5,611 bases of DNA, taken from contig JAJQCX010000013.1 in NCBI GenBank assembly GCA_021202495.1, positions 10,111 through 15,721 of the forward strand, read 5' to 3'. The position numbers were made by a program, and so were the translations under genes. The notes beneath the pieces were generated by a model, which saw only the letters and a list, made by a program, of their open reading frames with translations, searched no databases and was not told the origin of the DNA. Shown here piece by piece: positions 4,726 to 5,611 of this stretch. Source of the DNA: Clostridia bacterium (GTDB lineage Bacteria; Bacillota; Clostridia; UMGS1883). Position 1 is the first letter of the stretch, and each line of letters begins with the position of its first letter.

Positions 4726-5611
4726 ATGAAAAAATTCAAAGGCTTTATTTCCCTGCTTCTTGCGCTCGTTATGCTTTCCGCGCTCACCCCTTCCGCGGCT
4801 CTCGGCGCATCGGCGACAAGCGGAACATCCAGTGACGGTCTCTCGTGGAAGATCAGCAACGGCACCTTAACAATCAGCGGCACAGGCGCCATGACGGATT
4901 ACGGCATAAATGATAATTCCTATCCGTGGTGGAGTCAACGCAAAGAGATTACCAAGGTTGTCGTAAAGGACGGAGTAACTCACATCGGTTTTGGTGCGTT
5001 TCACTATTGCAGAATGACCGAGGTCGTTTTGGCTGACAGCGTAACCAGCATTGGAGCCTATGCGTTTTGGGACTGCCCCAATCTCGAAAGCGTAGACACA
5101 GGCGGAGCGGCAACCATTGAAGAGCTCGCCTTCAGTGAGTGCGAAAATTTGGAAAGCGTCACCCTTTCAAAAGATCTGCGTTCCATCGGACATGCCGCAT
5201 TTTCCCAATGTAAATCACTTGAGAGAATAGACGTTCCGGCGAAGACAAGGGTGATTGATTCATCGGCGTTTAAGGATTGTACATCGCTGACGACAATTAC
5301 GCTCCCTTTAAGCATCACCGAAATAGGCAGATGGGCATTTTATAAACGTGATTCCTTGAGCGACGTATATTACGCCGGCAGCAAGAGCGACAGAAAGAAA
5401 ATCTCGATAAATGCTGACAACAATTATAATGCCGCTCTTGAGGACGCCGAATGGCACTACAATTCCTCAAAAGCCGCGCAGCCTGAGGAAAGCGACCCCA
5501 CCGCTCAATATTATACCGTTTCCTTTGACGCATGCGGCGTAACCACTGTCGCATCGCAGAGTGTTGAGGAATATGACCTGGCGAGCGAACCCAATGCGGA
5601 CATGACGCGCA
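4726..5611 (+). CDS. Exported BspA-type leucine-rich-repeat protein with InlB-type repeat (3' end outside window)
   Basis: The frame is open from ATG 4726 to the window edge (295 codons, no stop). An AGGAGG site (4710-4715) lies 10 bases upstream. Residues 1-28 are a Sec signal peptide: MKKFKG, a hydrophobic core, then SAALGA. Residues 38-58 (LSWKISNGTLTISGTGAMTDY) and PWWSQRKEITKVVV form the N-terminal cap usual in clostridial BspA-like proteins. About 75-217 hold some six LRR_5-type repeats of roughly 23 residues on the pattern VxLxxSVTxIGxxAFxxCxxL (AFHYC, AFWDC, AFSEC, AFSQC, AFKDC, AFYKR). The array closes with the typical VYYAGSKSDRKKISI. After an acidic linker, YYTVSFDACG (from about 262) begins what looks like an InlB B / Listeria-Bacteroides repeat. 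Such proteins are cell-surface or secreted and are often linked to adhesion or host-protein binding, but the ligand here is unknown. Any anchor would lie outside the window. The upstream RNA may control it. Confidence 0.88.
   Translation, partial: MKKFKGFISLLLALVMLSALTPSAALGASATSGTSSDGLSWKISNGTLTISGTGAMTDYGINDNSYPWWSQRKEITKVVVKDGVTHIGFGAFHYCRMTEVVLADSVTSIGAYAFWDCPNLESVDTGGAATIEELAFSECENLESVTLSKDLRSIGHAAFSQCKSLERIDVPAKTRVIDSSAFKDCTSLTTITLPLSITEIGRWAFYKRDSLSDVYYAGSKSDRKKISINADNNYNAALEDAEWHYNSSKAAQPEESDPTAQYYTVSFDACGVTTVASQSVEEYDLASEPNADMTR

Noticed and set aside
4692..5554. Minus-strand reading frames opposite the leucine-rich-repeat gene
   Set aside because: The plus-strand protein has a signal peptide, ribosome binding site and clear repeats; the opposite frames have no such support.

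Overview
The window reads as chromosomal DNA from a member of the Firmicutes, class Clostridia, probably a gut or rumen anaerobe. This is inferred from strong AGGAGG-type ribosome binding sites, a compact gatC-gatA-gatB operon of clostridial type, AT-rich intergenic regions with Rho-independent terminators, and two typical Gram-positive exported proteins. The species cannot be named from the sequence.

Layout, left to right. Bases 1-918 (minus strand) hold the first 306 codons of an exported protein with a phage-tail-type lysozyme domain; its 3' end lies beyond base 1. It has its own promoter (961-989), with a 23-base dyad directly upstream of the -35 box. A Rho-independent terminator (1022-1056) ends the next operon. 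Bases 1063-4272 (minus strand) are the complete gatCAB operon, encoding the three subunits of the tRNA-dependent amidotransferase that makes Gln-tRNA(Gln) and/or Asn-tRNA(Asn). The genes are 15 bases apart, each has a good ribosome binding site, and a near-consensus promoter (4305-4333) drives them.

The 453-base intergenic region 4273-4725 is the most interesting part. Divergent to the gat promoter is a second strong promoter on the plus strand (4384-4412). It starts a transcript almost exactly at the foot of a long, nearly continuous hairpin (4417-4533), followed by a Rho-independent terminator (4554-4585). A 12-bp antiterminator (4536-4570) can form instead of the terminator, and a bulged segment inside the long hairpin can pair with the same antiterminator strand. 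I do not recognise this RNA as a known class. It could be a stand-alone small RNA or an attenuator/riboswitch leader for the gene downstream. Bases 4726-5611 (plus strand) are the first 295 codons of that gene, an exported BspA-type leucine-rich-repeat protein entering an InlB-type repeat at the window edge.

The gat operon is housekeeping translation machinery. The two flanking genes are cell-envelope or extracellular proteins with separate promoters and no evident functional link to it. The RNA is the best candidate here for something undescribed.
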